In this document: positions 53,379 through 64,000 of the stretch, piece by piece | How positions within the stretch are numbered: the first letter of the stretch is position 1 | Layout: every line of letters starts with the position of its first letter | Assembly: GCF_008327685.1 (NCBI RefSeq) | Contig: NZ_BDDE01000011.1 | Location: 1 to 64,000 of the forward strand | Direction: 5' to 3' | DNA: 64,000 nt | From: Actinomadura sp. K4S16 | GTDB taxonomy: Bacteria; Actinomycetota; Actinomycetes; Streptosporangiales; Streptosporangiaceae | Notes under the pieces: model-generated | What the model was told of the DNA's origin: nothing | Database searches by the model: none | What the model saw: only the letters and a program-made list of their open reading frames with translations | Position numbers and translations under genes: made by a program

Positions 53379-54657
53379 CGAGGTACCTCATCACACGGGG
53401 GAGGAAGGTCTTGCCGCGGGCGCCCCACGCCGTGTCGCGCCACACGCCCGGGACGAGGGTGTGCGGGCGGCGCCCGTCCGGCCCCGGGATCCGCAGGAGG
53501 CGCCGCTCGTCCAGGCCGCCCCGCTCGGCGAGCCGCCGGCAGTCCTCGCAGAGCGGGAGCTGCTTGGGCAGGGCGCCGTCCCTCATGTCCAGCTTCGGGA
53601 CGCGCCTGCGCACGACCGACCCGCCGTGCAGCGGGTTCACCAGGCACGGGGGCGGCGGGGACTCGGCGTCGCGGGTGAGGGCGACGCGTCCCTGGCGGGC
53701 CAGGACGATCGCGCCGACCAGATCGATCGCCTTGGAGTCGTCGTTCTTGGCGTCGTCGTACAGGATCTGGGCGGCGTCGTAGGCGGAGACGGCGTAGGGG
53801 CGTCCCCGCTCGGCTCCGGTCGTGGTGAGCAGGCGGCGAAGCGCCCCGAGGTCCTTCGCCCCGTGGCGGTGGAGCCAGCGCACGCTCGGTTCGGTGCGCG
53901 CCGGGGCCTGCCGTCCGGCCTTCCGCCGTACGGGGGAGCGCGACCGCCCGCCCCGGCGCAGCGCCAGGACGCCGAGGCCCAGCCAGTACAGCACGGCGGC
54001 GCCCGCCGGCCCCGCCAGCAGGAGGCCGGTCAGCAGCGGGGCCTTGATCTCGGGCTCGGCGGGCGTGAGCGCGTTCTCCTGCCCGAACGGGTCCGGGCTG
54101 GAGTACAACGTCGGCAGGGTGGGGGACGCCGAGGGCGCGGCCGCGTAGCCGTCCAGCCGCCGGACGATCCGGTCGGCGAGCCCGGTGAAGGGGCGCTCGT
54201 GGTCGCGGGGCGCCGCGTCCCCCGGCTCCTCGTCCAGCGGGGAGGGGCCCCGGCGCGGCACGTTGAACGCCTCGGACTCCAGTCGGCCGTGCGCATCGGC
54301 CATCACGTAGAGGCCGTCGCGCCGCGACCGCTCGTGCAGCATGAACAGGAACGCGTCGTCGCGGCCCTGCGCCTCCGACTCGCCGGGGTTCGGGATCACC
54401 ACCACGTACGCCGGTGTGCCGAGCCGCCTCGCCGCCGTGCCGACGGCCGTGCGGAGCCGGGCGCGGTCGGCTTCGCCGAGCGCCTGCGCGACGTCGGGGT
54501 CGACGAAGAGCGGATCCTTGGCGAGCGCGGCGCCCACCCGGTCGAGCCGGTGGTAGGCGTGCGGGGGCGGTCCGTCCGCGGCGGCGGTACCGGGCCGCCC
54601 CGCGAGCGCTGTGAATACGAGTGCGAGGGCGGCGAGCACCGCCGGGACCCGCCTCAT
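53368..54657 (-). CDS. Paralogue 2 of a three-gene membrane protein cluster
   Basis: 429 residues from ATG 54657, which overlaps the upstream stop as ATGA. A signal peptide (MRRVPAVLAALALVFTALAG) directs the N-terminal domain outside: LAKDPLFVDPDVAQALGEADRARL, PAYVVVIPNPGES and HERSRRDGLYVMADAHGR. A membrane helix lies near residue 215, then Arg-rich sequence and a cytosolic C-terminal domain with PPCLVNPLHGG and CEDCRRLAERGG, a likely four-residue zinc site shared with paralogue 1. Function unknown. Confidence 0.77.
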   Translation of the reverse strand: MRRVPAVLAALALVFTALAGRPGTAAADGPPPHAYHRLDRVGAALAKDPLFVDPDVAQALGEADRARLRTAVGTAARRLGTPAYVVVIPNPGESEAQGRDDAFLFMLHERSRRDGLYVMADAHGRLESEAFNVPRRGPSPLDEEPGDAAPRDHERPFTGLADRIVRRLDGYAAAPSASPTLPTLYSSPDPFGQENALTPAEPEIKAPLLTGLLLAGPAGAAVLYWLGLGVLALRRGGRSRSPVRRKAGRQAPARTEPSVRWLHRHGAKDLGALRRLLTTTGAERGRPYAVSAYDAAQILYDDAKNDDSKAIDLVGAIVLARQGRVALTRDAESPPPPCLVNPLHGGSVVRRRVPKLDMRDGALPKQLPLCEDCRRLAERGGLDERRLLRIPGPDGRRPHTLVPGVWRDTAWGARGKTFLPRVMRYLGVD

Positions 54658-55385
54658 CGGCGCGCCTTCGCGGTGTTCTTCCTCGGCGGCCTCTTCGGCC
54701 GCCTGGAGCGCAGGACGCGGCGGCGGACCAGCAGCCCGAGGATCGATCCCCCGCTCAGCGCGGCGGCGCCGCCGAACACGCTCCACTCGACGCGGGCCGC
54801 GCGCCGGTCCGCCGCGTCGTCGGCGTCCAGCGCTTCGCGGACCTTCGACTTCGGCGCCGGACGCGGATGGTCGCGGCGCTCCCTCGCGTGTCCGGACAAG
54901 GCGATGTCCACGAACCGGGCGATCACGTCCGGCGCGCTCGCGTCGTAGGCGGTCTCGAAGTCCGCCGCCTGCCAGGCGTCCTCCAGCGGCAGGCGGCGGG
55001 CGCCGCCGAACTGCCGGACCTCTCCGTCGCCGCCGGACGGGGCGACCACGATGTAGATCCCGTCCTTGCGCAGGCGGTCGCGGAGCAGCGCCGCGAGTGA
55101 GTCGGCGGGGTTCTCCTGGCCGACTCCCACGGTCGGCGTCACCGCCACGTACGAGGGTGCGCCGAGCCGGGCGACGGACGCCCTGATCCGGGCGGCGGCG
55201 TCGGGGGGCAGCACGCGGGGCGCGTGGTCGGTGACGTACACGGGATCGCGCCGGAGCGCGGCGGCGATGGCGTCGGCGCGGCCCACCGGTTCGGCGCGTG
55301 CCGGCGGGGGTGCCGCACCGGCCGGGCGGGCGAGCAGGACGGCCCCCACCAGCCCCGCCATGAGAACCGACCACCCTCGCCACAT
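54654..55385 (-). CDS. Paralogue 3 of a three-gene membrane protein cluster
   Basis: 243 residues from ATG 55385. Signal peptide (MWRGWSVLMAGLVGAVLLARPAGA), the shared N-terminal domain (LRRDPVYVTDHAPRVLPPDAAARIRASVARLGAPSYVAVTPTVG, RLRKDGIYIVVAPSGG), a membrane helix near residue 212 (VFGGAAALSGGSILGLLVRR) and a short Arg/Lys-rich cytosolic tail; it lacks the Cys-containing C-terminal domain. First gene of the three-gene operon, divergent from gap with 223 bp between starts. Confidence 0.75.
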   Translation of the reverse strand: MWRGWSVLMAGLVGAVLLARPAGAAPPPARAEPVGRADAIAAALRRDPVYVTDHAPRVLPPDAAARIRASVARLGAPSYVAVTPTVGVGQENPADSLAALLRDRLRKDGIYIVVAPSGGDGEVRQFGGARRLPLEDAWQAADFETAYDASAPDVIARFVDIALSGHARERRDHPRPAPKSKVREALDADDAADRRAARVEWSVFGGAAALSGGSILGLLVRRRVLRSRRPKRPPRKNTAKARR

Positions 55386-55557
55386 GGCCCCGGAGTGTAG
55401 TGATGATCGTGCTGTGCGAGGAAAGCCGCACCGGGGCGGGCGATCCCCCGACCGGGGGAAGCCGGGCTCACCCGTGAATCCCACGAAACCGGTGTCCGGC
55501 TACCCGCGGGTCATTGGATAGGGTCTGAGGTGGGGATCAACCCCGGATCGACCGTAG

Positions 55558-56613
<1,056 letters not shown>

Positions 56614-56628
56614 CCGAAGCCGCCACCG

Positions 56629-56655
56629 CCGTGGCCGCGCGACGCGCGGCCACGG
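56629..56655 (+). other. Perfect 12-bp hairpin between gap and pgk
   Basis: Arms 56629-56640 and 56644-56655 (CCGTGGCCGCGC and its complement) close a 3-nt GAC loop, 15 nt after the gap stop and 32 nt before the pgk start. No T-run. It may terminate part of the transcripts or protect the gap message, which would explain higher gap than pgk expression; not testable from sequence. Confidence 0.7.
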
Positions 56656-56687
56656 CGCGGCCGTGTACGGAAGGACACCGCATCCCG

Positions 56688-57920
<1,233 letters not shown>

Positions 57921-57923
57921 CCG

Positions 57924-58724
57924 ATGGCCCCCGCGACCCCGCAGACCGGCCGTAAGCCGCTCATGGCCGGCAACTGGAAGATGAACAACAACCACCTCGA
58001 GGCGATCGCGCTCGTCCAGAAGATGGCGTTCGCGCTCAAGGACGCCGACCACGACGCCGTCGACGTCGCCGTGATCCCGCCGTTCACGGCGCTGCGCTCG
58101 GTGCAGACGCTGATCGAGGCCGACAAGTACGCGATCCAGTACGGCGCGCAGGACGTCTCCCAGCACGCGTCCGGCGCCTACACCGGCGAGATCTCCGCGG
58201 CGATGCTCGCCAAGCTCGGCTGCACCTACGCCGTCGTCGGGCACTCCGAGCGGCGCCAGTACCACGCCGAGGACGACGCGGTCGTCAACGCCAAGGCCAA
58301 GGCCGCCCTCGTCGCCGACCTCACCCCGATCCTGTGCGTCGGCGAGGGCCTGGAGGTCCGCAAGGCCGGCGAGCACGTCCCGCACGTCCTCGCGCAGGTC
58401 GACGGCGGGCTGGAGAAGATCCCCGCCGACCAGGTGCGGCGCACCGTGATCGCCTACGAGCCGGTCTGGGCGATCGGCACCGGCGAGGTCGCCACCCCGC
58501 AGGACGCGCAGGAGGTCTGCGCCGCCATCCGTACGCGGCTCGCCGAGCTGTACGACGGCGGAGTGGCCGACGAGGCGCGTATCCTGTACGGCGGCTCGGT
58601 CAAGGGCGGCAACGTCGCCGGGATCATGGCGCAGGCCGATGTGGACGGCGCCTTGGTCGGTGGTGCCAGCCTGGACCCGGGCGAGTTCGTCAAAATCTGC
58701 CGGTACCGGGATCTGCCGGTCTGA
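57924..58724 (+). CDS. tpiA: Triosephosphate isomerase
   Basis: 266 residues. [13 protein letters not shown] (active-site Asn and Lys), [10 protein letters not shown] (electrophilic His), [11 protein letters not shown] (catalytic Glu) and the C-terminal YGGSVKGGN / [11 protein letters not shown] are all present. Interconverts dihydroxyacetone phosphate and glyceraldehyde-3-phosphate. Third gene of gap-pgk-tpiA. Two TGATCA palindromes (about 58722-58735) follow the coding end, and secG begins 140 bp on. Confidence 0.97.
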   Translation: MAPATPQTGRKPLMAGNWKMNNNHLEAIALVQKMAFALKDADHDAVDVAVIPPFTALRSVQTLIEADKYAIQYGAQDVSQHASGAYTGEISAAMLAKLGCTYAVVGHSERRQYHAEDDAVVNAKAKAALVADLTPILCVGEGLEVRKAGEHVPHVLAQVDGGLEKIPADQVRRTVIAYEPVWAIGTGEVATPQDAQEVCAAIRTRLAELYDGGVADEARILYGGSVKGGNVAGIMAQADVDGALVGGASLDPGEFVKICRYRDLPV

Positions 58725-58864
58725 TCAAAACTGATCAATTCCGTGTGAACCAGGGGTTCTTGCCGAACCAGCGAAGACTTCGTCGTACCCTTCGTAGCTG
58801 ACGGGTAAACGCCCGGTCCGGCCCGACCCTCCGTCCTGAACTACAGACAAGGCGCTGAAGAAAC

Positions 58865-59107
58865 GTGATCATCGCAACGTCCATCGTGCTCATCGTCACG
58901 AGCCTGCTGATGGTGGTCCTCGTCCTGATGCACAAGGGCAAGGGCGGCGGCCTGTCCGACATGTTCGGCGGCGGCGTCTCGTCGTCCCTCGGAGGGTCCT
59001 CGGTGGTCGAGCGCAACCTCGACCGGCTGACCATCGGCGTCGGCGTGGTCTGGTTCGCCGCGGTCATCGTGCTCGGACTGCTGTTCAAGCACAAGGGCGT
59101 CGGCTGA
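58865..59107 (+). CDS. secG: Preprotein translocase subunit SecG
   Basis: 80 residues with two membrane helices (IIATSIVLIVTSLLMVVLVLM; LTIGVGVVWFAAVIVLGLLF) joined by the conserved cytosolic loop HKGKGGGLSDMFGGGVSSSLGGSSVVERNLDR. Part of SecYEG. GTG start. The interval before it may hold a promoter: TTGCCG (58760-58765) and TACCCT (58786-58791), spacing slightly long. secG after tpiA is the standard actinobacterial order. Confidence 0.95.
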   Translation: MIIATSIVLIVTSLLMVVLVLMHKGKGGGLSDMFGGGVSSSLGGSSVVERNLDRLTIGVGVVWFAAVIVLGLLFKHKGVG

Positions 59108-59188
59108 GCCGCCCGTTCAACACATGCGAGCGCCGCGCCGTCCTCGAAGGTCACGGGCGGCGGCGGAACACCAAGCGAGGAGTAATCC

Positions 59189-59560
59189 GTGGGTAGTGGC
59201 AACGCGATTCGGGGCAGCCGTGTCGGGGCCGGTCCGATGGGAGAGGCGGAGCGCGGCGACGCCGCCCCCCGCGTCTGGGTGACCTTCTACTGCGCCAACC
59301 GGCACGAGACCCGCCCCAGCTTCGCGACGGACGTCGCGGTGCCCGAGACGTGGGACTGCCCGCGCTGCGGGTTCCCCGCCGGCCAGGACTCCGAGAACCC
59401 CCCGGCCCCGCCGAAGACGGAGCCCTACAAGACCCACCTCGCGTACGTGAAGGAGCGGCGCAGCGACGAGGACGGCGAGGCCATCCTCGAGGAGGCGCTC
59501 GCCAAGCTCCGGCAGAAGCGCGCCGCCGTCAAGCAGGCCATGGAGGCCGCGGCCCGCTGA
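59189..59560 (+). CDS. rbpA: RNA polymerase-binding protein RbpA
   Basis: 123 residues with GTG start. The Zn-binding core holds FYCANRHETRPSF and WDCPRCGFPAGQ, followed by the basic linker and C-terminal sigma-interacting helix (LAYVKERRSDEDGEAILEEALAKLRQKR). RbpA is restricted to actinobacteria; it binds the principal sigma factor and core polymerase and stabilises the open complex. Its presence confirms the phylum. AGGAG at 59179-59183 precedes the start. Confidence 0.96.
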   Translation: MGSGNAIRGSRVGAGPMGEAERGDAAPRVWVTFYCANRHETRPSFATDVAVPETWDCPRCGFPAGQDSENPPAPPKTEPYKTHLAYVKERRSDEDGEAILEEALAKLRQKRAAVKQAMEAAAR

Positions 59561-59645
59561 CGCCGGCCGCAGCGGCACCGTGCGGCCCGGTCCCGGAGAG
59601 GGGCCGGGCCACACGTCTTTCCGGACCGGGGCCGCTCCCGCGGAG

Positions 59646-61397
59646 TCAGCAGTGCGGCGCGCAGAGGCGGCGGGCGGTGGCCTGCCCGAAGATCCGCAGG
59701 ATGTCCTGCGGGGCGTGCGCGGTGTAGACGCTGCCGCCGGTCGCGTCCGCGATCCCGCGCAGTTCGGCGGTGTCCACGTCCGGGCCGAACCCGACCACGA
59801 TGATCTGCACCGGCCGGGCCGGGTCGCGCTCCGCGCGCAGGGCCGCCAGCGTCGCGGGGAGCGTCGGGCCGTCCGGGTCGTCGTCACGGCCGTCGGTGAA
59901 CACCAGCACGGTGTTGACCATCTCCGGCCGGTACGTGCGGCGCATGTACCGGACGGCGGCCAGCAGCGTGTCGTACAGGCCCGTGCCGCCGTCCGGCCGC
60001 GGGCGCAGCGCCGCCAGCGCGCCGAGGATCCGCTGCCGGCGGGTCGCGGACCCGATCCGGCCTCCGAGCGGGCCCATCGGCACGTTCTCGTGCCAGTCCC
60101 GGACGCCGTCCAGCCGCGTCGAGAAGATCCACTGGGCGAGCTCGGTGTCGTCCGGCTGGAGCGCGAGGCCCTGCCGCGACGCCTGCGCGATCGCCTGCAT
60201 CCGGGTGAGGCCGGTGCCGGGCACGCGCTGCGCCATCGACCCGGACACGTCGATCAGCGACAGCATCCGCGAGGCGAGCGCCAGCCGCGCCCACGCCTGC
60301 GCGACCCGCTCGACGTCGGCTCCCGCCGGGGCGGGCAGCTCCGGCGGACGCGCCGCCGCCACGCCGGCGGCCTCGGCGAACGCCGCGGGAGGGGCTCCGT
60401 CCGGGTCCCGGAAGCCGCGGGACCGGAACGCCTCGCGGGCGGCGCCGGACCGCAGCGCCCGCGCGAACAGCCGCGCGGCCGGATCGGCGGACGGCAGCGT
60501 GACCGGATAGTCCAGGAAGAGGGTGCCGTCGGGCGGGTAGACGGCCTCCGCCGGCTCGGACGGGTCCGCGCGGTCGTGCGCCCACACGGCCTGCTCCGAC
60601 GTCACCAGGACGGGGACGCGGCCGGACTCGCGGCGGGCGAGGGCGGAGAACTGCGCCGAGGCGTCGGGCGTGACGTGCTGGCGCACGTCCCGCGCGAACG
60701 CCGCGAACGGCGCGGACGCCTTCCCGTACCGTGCGTCGACCATGAGCAGCGACGCCAGGCCCGTGCCGGTGCGCGCCGGGTCGGCCACCGTCAGCCGGAA
60801 CGACCGGGACTCCCGCGTCCCGGGCACGGCCGCGTCCAGCACCTTCCGCCACGGCCCGGCCGCGCGGCCGGCCTCGGCGCGGGGCAGCGCCGCCACCAGC
60901 GGGGAGCGGGCGAGGGACCCGGCGGCGGGCGGCGGCGCCTCCAGCAGGCGCAGCCACAGCGACGAGTCGGGGATCCACACGTCCGGGCGGCGGACGCCCG
61001 CGCCGGGCGGGATCTCGCCCGCCAGCAGCGCCCGCACTCCGGCGGGGCCCGCCGCCCGCACGGCGACCCGCACGCAGCGGCCCCGGACCCGGTGCCCCCG
61101 GCGGTTGAACTCGGCGCCCACCGCCGAGACCGCCCCGGCGATCTCGGGCGCGGCGGCGACGTCGAGCCCCCGCACGGGTCCGGAGCAGCCCGGGGTCTCC
61201 GACAGCGCGTACACCGAGGTGCCGAGCACGGCCGCGACGACCGCCCCGCTCACCGCCGCGCCCGCCGTCACCGCGCGCCGGCGCCCCCGCCGGCCGGTCC
61301 CTCGATGCGCTCCGCCCACGTCCGACCTCGACTCCCCGCCGACCCTGGCTCCCGCACCGGCGGCGACTCGCGCGGCCGGCCTCTGTGAGCCGCCCAT
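59646..61397 (-). CDS. Membrane-anchored substrate-binding/VWA domain protein
   Basis: 583 residues from ATG 61397 (ATG 61424 is an alternative). Charged N-terminus, then one membrane helix (AVTAGAAVSGAVVAAVLGTSVYAL, near residue 45). Residues about 70-370 look like an extracytoplasmic solute-binding fold (RVAVRAAGPAGVRALLAGEIPPGAGVRRPDVWIPDSSLWLRLL). The C-terminal 200 residues are a VWA domain with complete metal-ion site D-V-S-G-S-M, LYDTLLAAV and VLVFTDGRDDDPDGP. This pairing is common in actinobacteria; the ligand is unknown. Ends in LCAPHC. Confidence 0.85.
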   Translation of the reverse strand: MGGSQRPAARVAAGAGARVGGESRSDVGGAHRGTGRRGRRRAVTAGAAVSGAVVAAVLGTSVYALSETPGCSGPVRGLDVAAAPEIAGAVSAVGAEFNRRGHRVRGRCVRVAVRAAGPAGVRALLAGEIPPGAGVRRPDVWIPDSSLWLRLLEAPPPAAGSLARSPLVAALPRAEAGRAAGPWRKVLDAAVPGTRESRSFRLTVADPARTGTGLASLLMVDARYGKASAPFAAFARDVRQHVTPDASAQFSALARRESGRVPVLVTSEQAVWAHDRADPSEPAEAVYPPDGTLFLDYPVTLPSADPAARLFARALRSGAAREAFRSRGFRDPDGAPPAAFAEAAGVAAARPPELPAPAGADVERVAQAWARLALASRMLSLIDVSGSMAQRVPGTGLTRMQAIAQASRQGLALQPDDTELAQWIFSTRLDGVRDWHENVPMGPLGGRIGSATRRQRILGALAALRPRPDGGTGLYDTLLAAVRYMRRTYRPEMVNTVLVFTDGRDDDPDGPTLPATLAALRAERDPARPVQIIVVGFGPDVDTAELRGIADATGGSVYTAHAPQDILRIFGQATARRLCAPHC

Positions 61398-61592
61398 TGT
61401 CGGACCCACCGGTCCCACCGGCATCGGCAGAATCGCCGGTCTCCCCGGCGGCGCCTCGGCGGGCCCCTCTGACCAGCGTCGATATGTGCGCGCGTATGGC
61501 GGCACGAGCGATATCCATATTGGACGCCGCGAGTGCGGCTCTGGTCTGCTGAGCGGCGTCCGCCCTCCGCCCCGGGAAAGCAGGTGCCCCGC

Positions 61593-62539
61593 ATGCCGTT
61601 CGAGCAGTCCGGCTCTTCCCGGCGGACGCTGCTGGCCGCCGCGGCTCTCCTGCCGCTGGCCGGATGCGCGGAGAGGGAACGACCGCCCTCCGCGGCGGCA
61701 TCGCCGTCCGCACGGTCCCCGGACGTCTCGGCGGCCGTGCAGCCGGACGCGTCGCGGTTCGCGGCGCTCGAACGCCGGCACGGCGCCCGCCTCGGCGTGT
61801 ACGCGGTGGCGACCCGGACCGGAGCCGAGGTGGCCTACGCGCCGACGAGCGCTTCGCGTTCTGCTCCACCTTCAAGGCGCTCGCCGCGGCGGCGGTCCTG
61901 CACGGCAATCCGCTCGCCCACCTCGACGAGCGCGTCACCTACACCCGGGCCGACGTGAACTCCATCTCACCGATCACCAAGGACCGCGTCGACACCGGCA
62001 TGACGATCCGGGAGCTGTGCGACGCCGCCGTCCGCTACAGCGACGGCACGGCGGGGAACCTGCTGATGCGCGACGCCGGCGGCCCGGCAGGGCTCACCGC
62101 CTACCTGCGCGGGCTCGGCGACGCCGTCAGCCGCATGGACGACTACGAGCCCGAACTGAACAGGGTCCGCCCGGACGATCCCCGGGACACGACGAGCCCA
62201 CGGGCGATCGCCGCCGACTACCGCGCGATCGTCCTCGGGGACGCGCTGGAGCCCGGGAAGCGCGCCCTGGTCCGCGGCTGGCTCGAACGCAGCGCCACCG
62301 CCGTCGGGGCCGAACGCGTCAAGGCCGGGCTGCCCCGGGGCTGGCGGACGGCGAGCAAGACCGGGACCGGCGACTACGGCAGGGCCAACGACATCGCGGT
62401 CGTGTGGCCTCCCCGGGGAGCTCCGCTGATGGTGGCCGTCATGACCGACCGTCCGGGGTACGGCACCCCGCCCAAGAACGCCCTGATCGCGGAGGCCGCG
62501 AAGCTGGTCGTCTCCGGCCTGTCGCGGGCAGGGCTGTGA
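61593..62539 (+). pseudogene. bla: Class A beta-lactamase, interrupted by a frameshift
   Basis: The first frame (ATG 61593) gives a Tat-like signal with lipobox (SRRTLLAAAALLPLAGC) and FAALERRHGARLGVYAVATRTGAEVAY, up to about 61838. The rest of the enzyme, ADERFAFCSTFKALAAAAVL to the end, is in the +2 frame. One missing base at 61838 (TACGC where TACCGC is expected) restores a single 300-odd-residue protein. The catalytic set is otherwise complete: S-T-F-K, S-D-G (the N132G variant found in M. tuberculosis BlaC), E166 in EPELNRV, and K-T-G. It is a pseudogene or an assembly error. Confidence 0.85.
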
Positions 62540-63744
62540 CGGTCTCCGCCCCCGCGTCGGGAACCGCACCCGCCCCCGCCCCGCCCGCTCCCGCGGCGGA
62601 CCCGTCCGGTCGCCGCGTGATCGCGGCGGTCGTGGCGATCCAGCTGGCCGCGAGCCTCGGCTTCTTCTCGGTGATGGCGCACCTCGTCGCGCACCTCCGG
62701 CACGACCTGGGACTGCTGGCCGGCACGGTCGGCCTGGTCCTCGGCGTGCGGGTGGGGCTCCAGTTCGCGCTGCTCCTCCCGGTCGGCACGGTCACCGACC
62801 TGCTCGGCGCGCGCCGGACCGGGATGCTGTCCTGCGCCGTGCGCGCGCTGGGGTTCGCGATGCTCGGGTACGCCGAGGGCGTGGGCGCGCTGCTCTGCGC
62901 GGCCGTCGTCCTCGCGGTGGGCGGCGCCCTCTACAACCCCGCGGCCCACAGCCTGCTGGCGGCCGTCGGTCCCGGCGGAAGGTCCGGCGGCTTCGCCGCC
63001 TACGTCGTCGCCCAGCACCTGGCGACCGTCGCGGGCCCGCCGATGGGCCTGCTCCTCCTGGGGACGGGGGCAGGGTTCCCCCTCCTGACGGGCACCGCCG
63101 CCGCTCTCTGGACGGTCGCGGGCGCCCTGTTCCTGGTCGTGCCCCGGTCCGGCGCGAAGCGCGCCGCCGCGGGCCTCCGCGACGTCCTCGCGGGCGTCCG
63201 GGCGGTGCTCGGCGACCGGAGGTTCCTGTACTTCGCGCTGCTGACCGCGCCGACGACGCTGCTCGCGACCCACATCATGACGGCCGCGCCCCTCCTCGGC
63301 TTCAGGCCCGCGGTGGCGACGCTGTCCTTCTCCCTCCTGGCCATGGTGGCGGCGGCGGTCCAGCCCTTCGTCGCCGTCCGGCGGCGGGGGGAGCGGCCGT
63401 GGGTGCTGCGCCTCGGCCTGCTGTGCGCCGCGGCGGCGTTCTTCGTGCTCGCGGCGCTGGACGGCACGCAGGCCGGCCCGCTGATGGCCGCGGCCGTCCT
63501 CAACGGGGTGGCGAACGGCCTTGTCCAGCCGGCGGTCTTCCAGCGCACCGCGCGGCACGCCCCGGTGGAGCGCTTCGGCTCGTACTACGGCGTCCTGGCG
63601 TTCTGCGCCGGCATGTTCTCCTTCGCGGGCGACCTGGTGATCGGCCGTCTCTTCGATCTGGGGCCGGCGGGCGCGGTCTGGGCCCTCGCCGGGGTCGGCG
63701 CCTGCGCGCTCGTGGCCGTGGCGGGCACGGCCCGGGTCGAATAA
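62536..63744 (+). CDS. MFS transporter downstream of the beta-lactamase
   Basis: 402 residues from GTG 62536, which overlaps the beta-lactamase stop as GTGA. A Pro/Ala-rich N-terminus (1-30) precedes about 12 membrane helices; the major-facilitator loop 2-3 is PVGTVTDLLGARRTGML. Overlap with the beta-lactamase suggests cotranscription and possibly a drug-export role (inference). If the frameshift is real, translational coupling would be weakened because the upstream frame stops early at 61958. Confidence 0.85.
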   Translation: MTVSAPASGTAPAPAPPAPAADPSGRRVIAAVVAIQLAASLGFFSVMAHLVAHLRHDLGLLAGTVGLVLGVRVGLQFALLLPVGTVTDLLGARRTGMLSCAVRALGFAMLGYAEGVGALLCAAVVLAVGGALYNPAAHSLLAAVGPGGRSGGFAAYVVAQHLATVAGPPMGLLLLGTGAGFPLLTGTAAALWTVAGALFLVVPRSGAKRAAAGLRDVLAGVRAVLGDRRFLYFALLTAPTTLLATHIMTAAPLLGFRPAVATLSFSLLAMVAAAVQPFVAVRRRGERPWVLRLGLLCAAAAFFVLAALDGTQAGPLMAAAVLNGVANGLVQPAVFQRTARHAPVERFGSYYGVLAFCAGMFSFAGDLVIGRLFDLGPAGAVWALAGVGACALVAVAGTARVE

Positions 63745-63820
63745 TCTTCGGGGAACGGGACATAAGGGCGCGGTTCCCGCGCGGGAGTTCGGCGTCCGCC
63801 GGGCAGTTCGGAGGAACCTC

Positions 63821-64000
63821 ATGGACGCGGTCGACCAGGCGATCCTGCGGCGCCTGCAGCGCGACGGGCGGCAGACCAACCGCGAACTGGCCGAGGCGGT
63901 GGGGATCGCGCCGTCCACGGCCCTGGAGCGGACGCGGGCGCTGCGCGCGCGGGGCGTCATCACCGGGTTCCACGCGGCGGCCGACCTGGAGCGGCTGGGG
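63821..64000 (+). CDS. Lrp/AsnC-family regulator (5' end only)
   Basis: The first 60 residues of a protein cut by the window edge. N-terminal helix-turn-helix typical of Lrp/AsnC: DAVDQAILRRLQRDGRQTNRELAEAVGIAPSTALERTRALRARGVITGF, where the ligand-binding domain should follow. ATG with GGAGGA 5 nt upstream. Same strand as the MFS gene, 76 bp after it; possibly its regulator or that of the next gene. Confidence 0.88.
   Translation, partial: MDAVDQAILRRLQRDGRQTNRELAEAVGIAPSTALERTRALRARGVITGFHAAADLERLG

Noticed and set aside
60670..62535. An N-terminal extension of the MFS transporter through the beta-lactamase region
   Set aside because: The frame overlaps the VWA gene and both beta-lactamase frames; a GTGA start at 62536 fits the transporter's first helix.

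Overview
The window is very GC-rich, has GTG and TTG starts, several apparently leaderless genes and many ATGA/GTGA stop-start overlaps. It encodes RbpA, WhiA, SteA/SteB, an actinobacterial-type RapZ with Arg in its P-loop, and mycothiol-linked enzymes. It is therefore a chromosomal segment of an actinobacterium; the gene content and the dispersed GC-rich repeats suggest something like the Streptosporangiales/Thermomonosporaceae, but the genus is inference. I see no rRNA, tRNA, CRISPR array, transposase or phage gene.

Layout. 1-19.5 kb: a long RG-rich TPR protein, a Tat-exported PhoX-like protein, an MBL hydrolase and a DUF1015 protein, then a conserved block (TPR, HAD-IIA phosphatase, SCP2, small ORF, tlyA, nadK, recN, steA, steB) with the order of M. 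tuberculosis Rv1691-Rv1698. Where pyrG would follow there is instead an envelope set: MraY/WecA-like transferase, MurJ-like flippase, GT4 glycosyltransferase. A TerC-family gene follows behind a yybP-ykoY-like (Mn2+) riboswitch. 19.6-32.9 kb: a double-domain acyl-CoA dehydrogenase, a repeat-filled intergenic region, a lipoprotein-MoxR-VWA operon, a divergent MFS/HxlR pair with palindromic operators, a membrane adenylate cyclase, mscR with its MBL partner, and more MBL and P-loop proteins. 33-38.2 kb: a small membrane protein, a 1271-residue protein joining a CRP module to NB-ARC and TPR domains, and a second CRP-family regulator, preceded by a palindrome with CRP-site geometry. 39-49.8 kb: uvrA behind a LexA box, a Rieske lipoprotein, MscS, and the uvrC-rapZ-yvcK-whiA operon. 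49.8-55.4 kb: tandem structured repeats, a heparinase-like protein and three overlapping paralogous membrane proteins of unknown function. 55.6-59.6 kb: gap-pgk-tpiA-secG-rbpA. 59.6-64 kb: a VWA lipid-anchored or membrane protein, a frameshifted class A beta-lactamase, an MFS transporter and the start of an Lrp/AsnC regulator.

Most unusual points. (1) A family of intergenic palindromic repeats at gene 3' ends, whose stems differ between copies by compensatory base-pair changes; a 45-nt in-frame piece resembling its first hairpin lies inside pgk. (2) A CRP/NB-ARC/TPR fusion regulator in an operon with a membrane protein. (3) A three-gene tandem paralogue cluster with a shared N-terminal alpha/beta domain and, in two members, a Cys-containing C-terminus. 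Functions for these three are inference or unknown.
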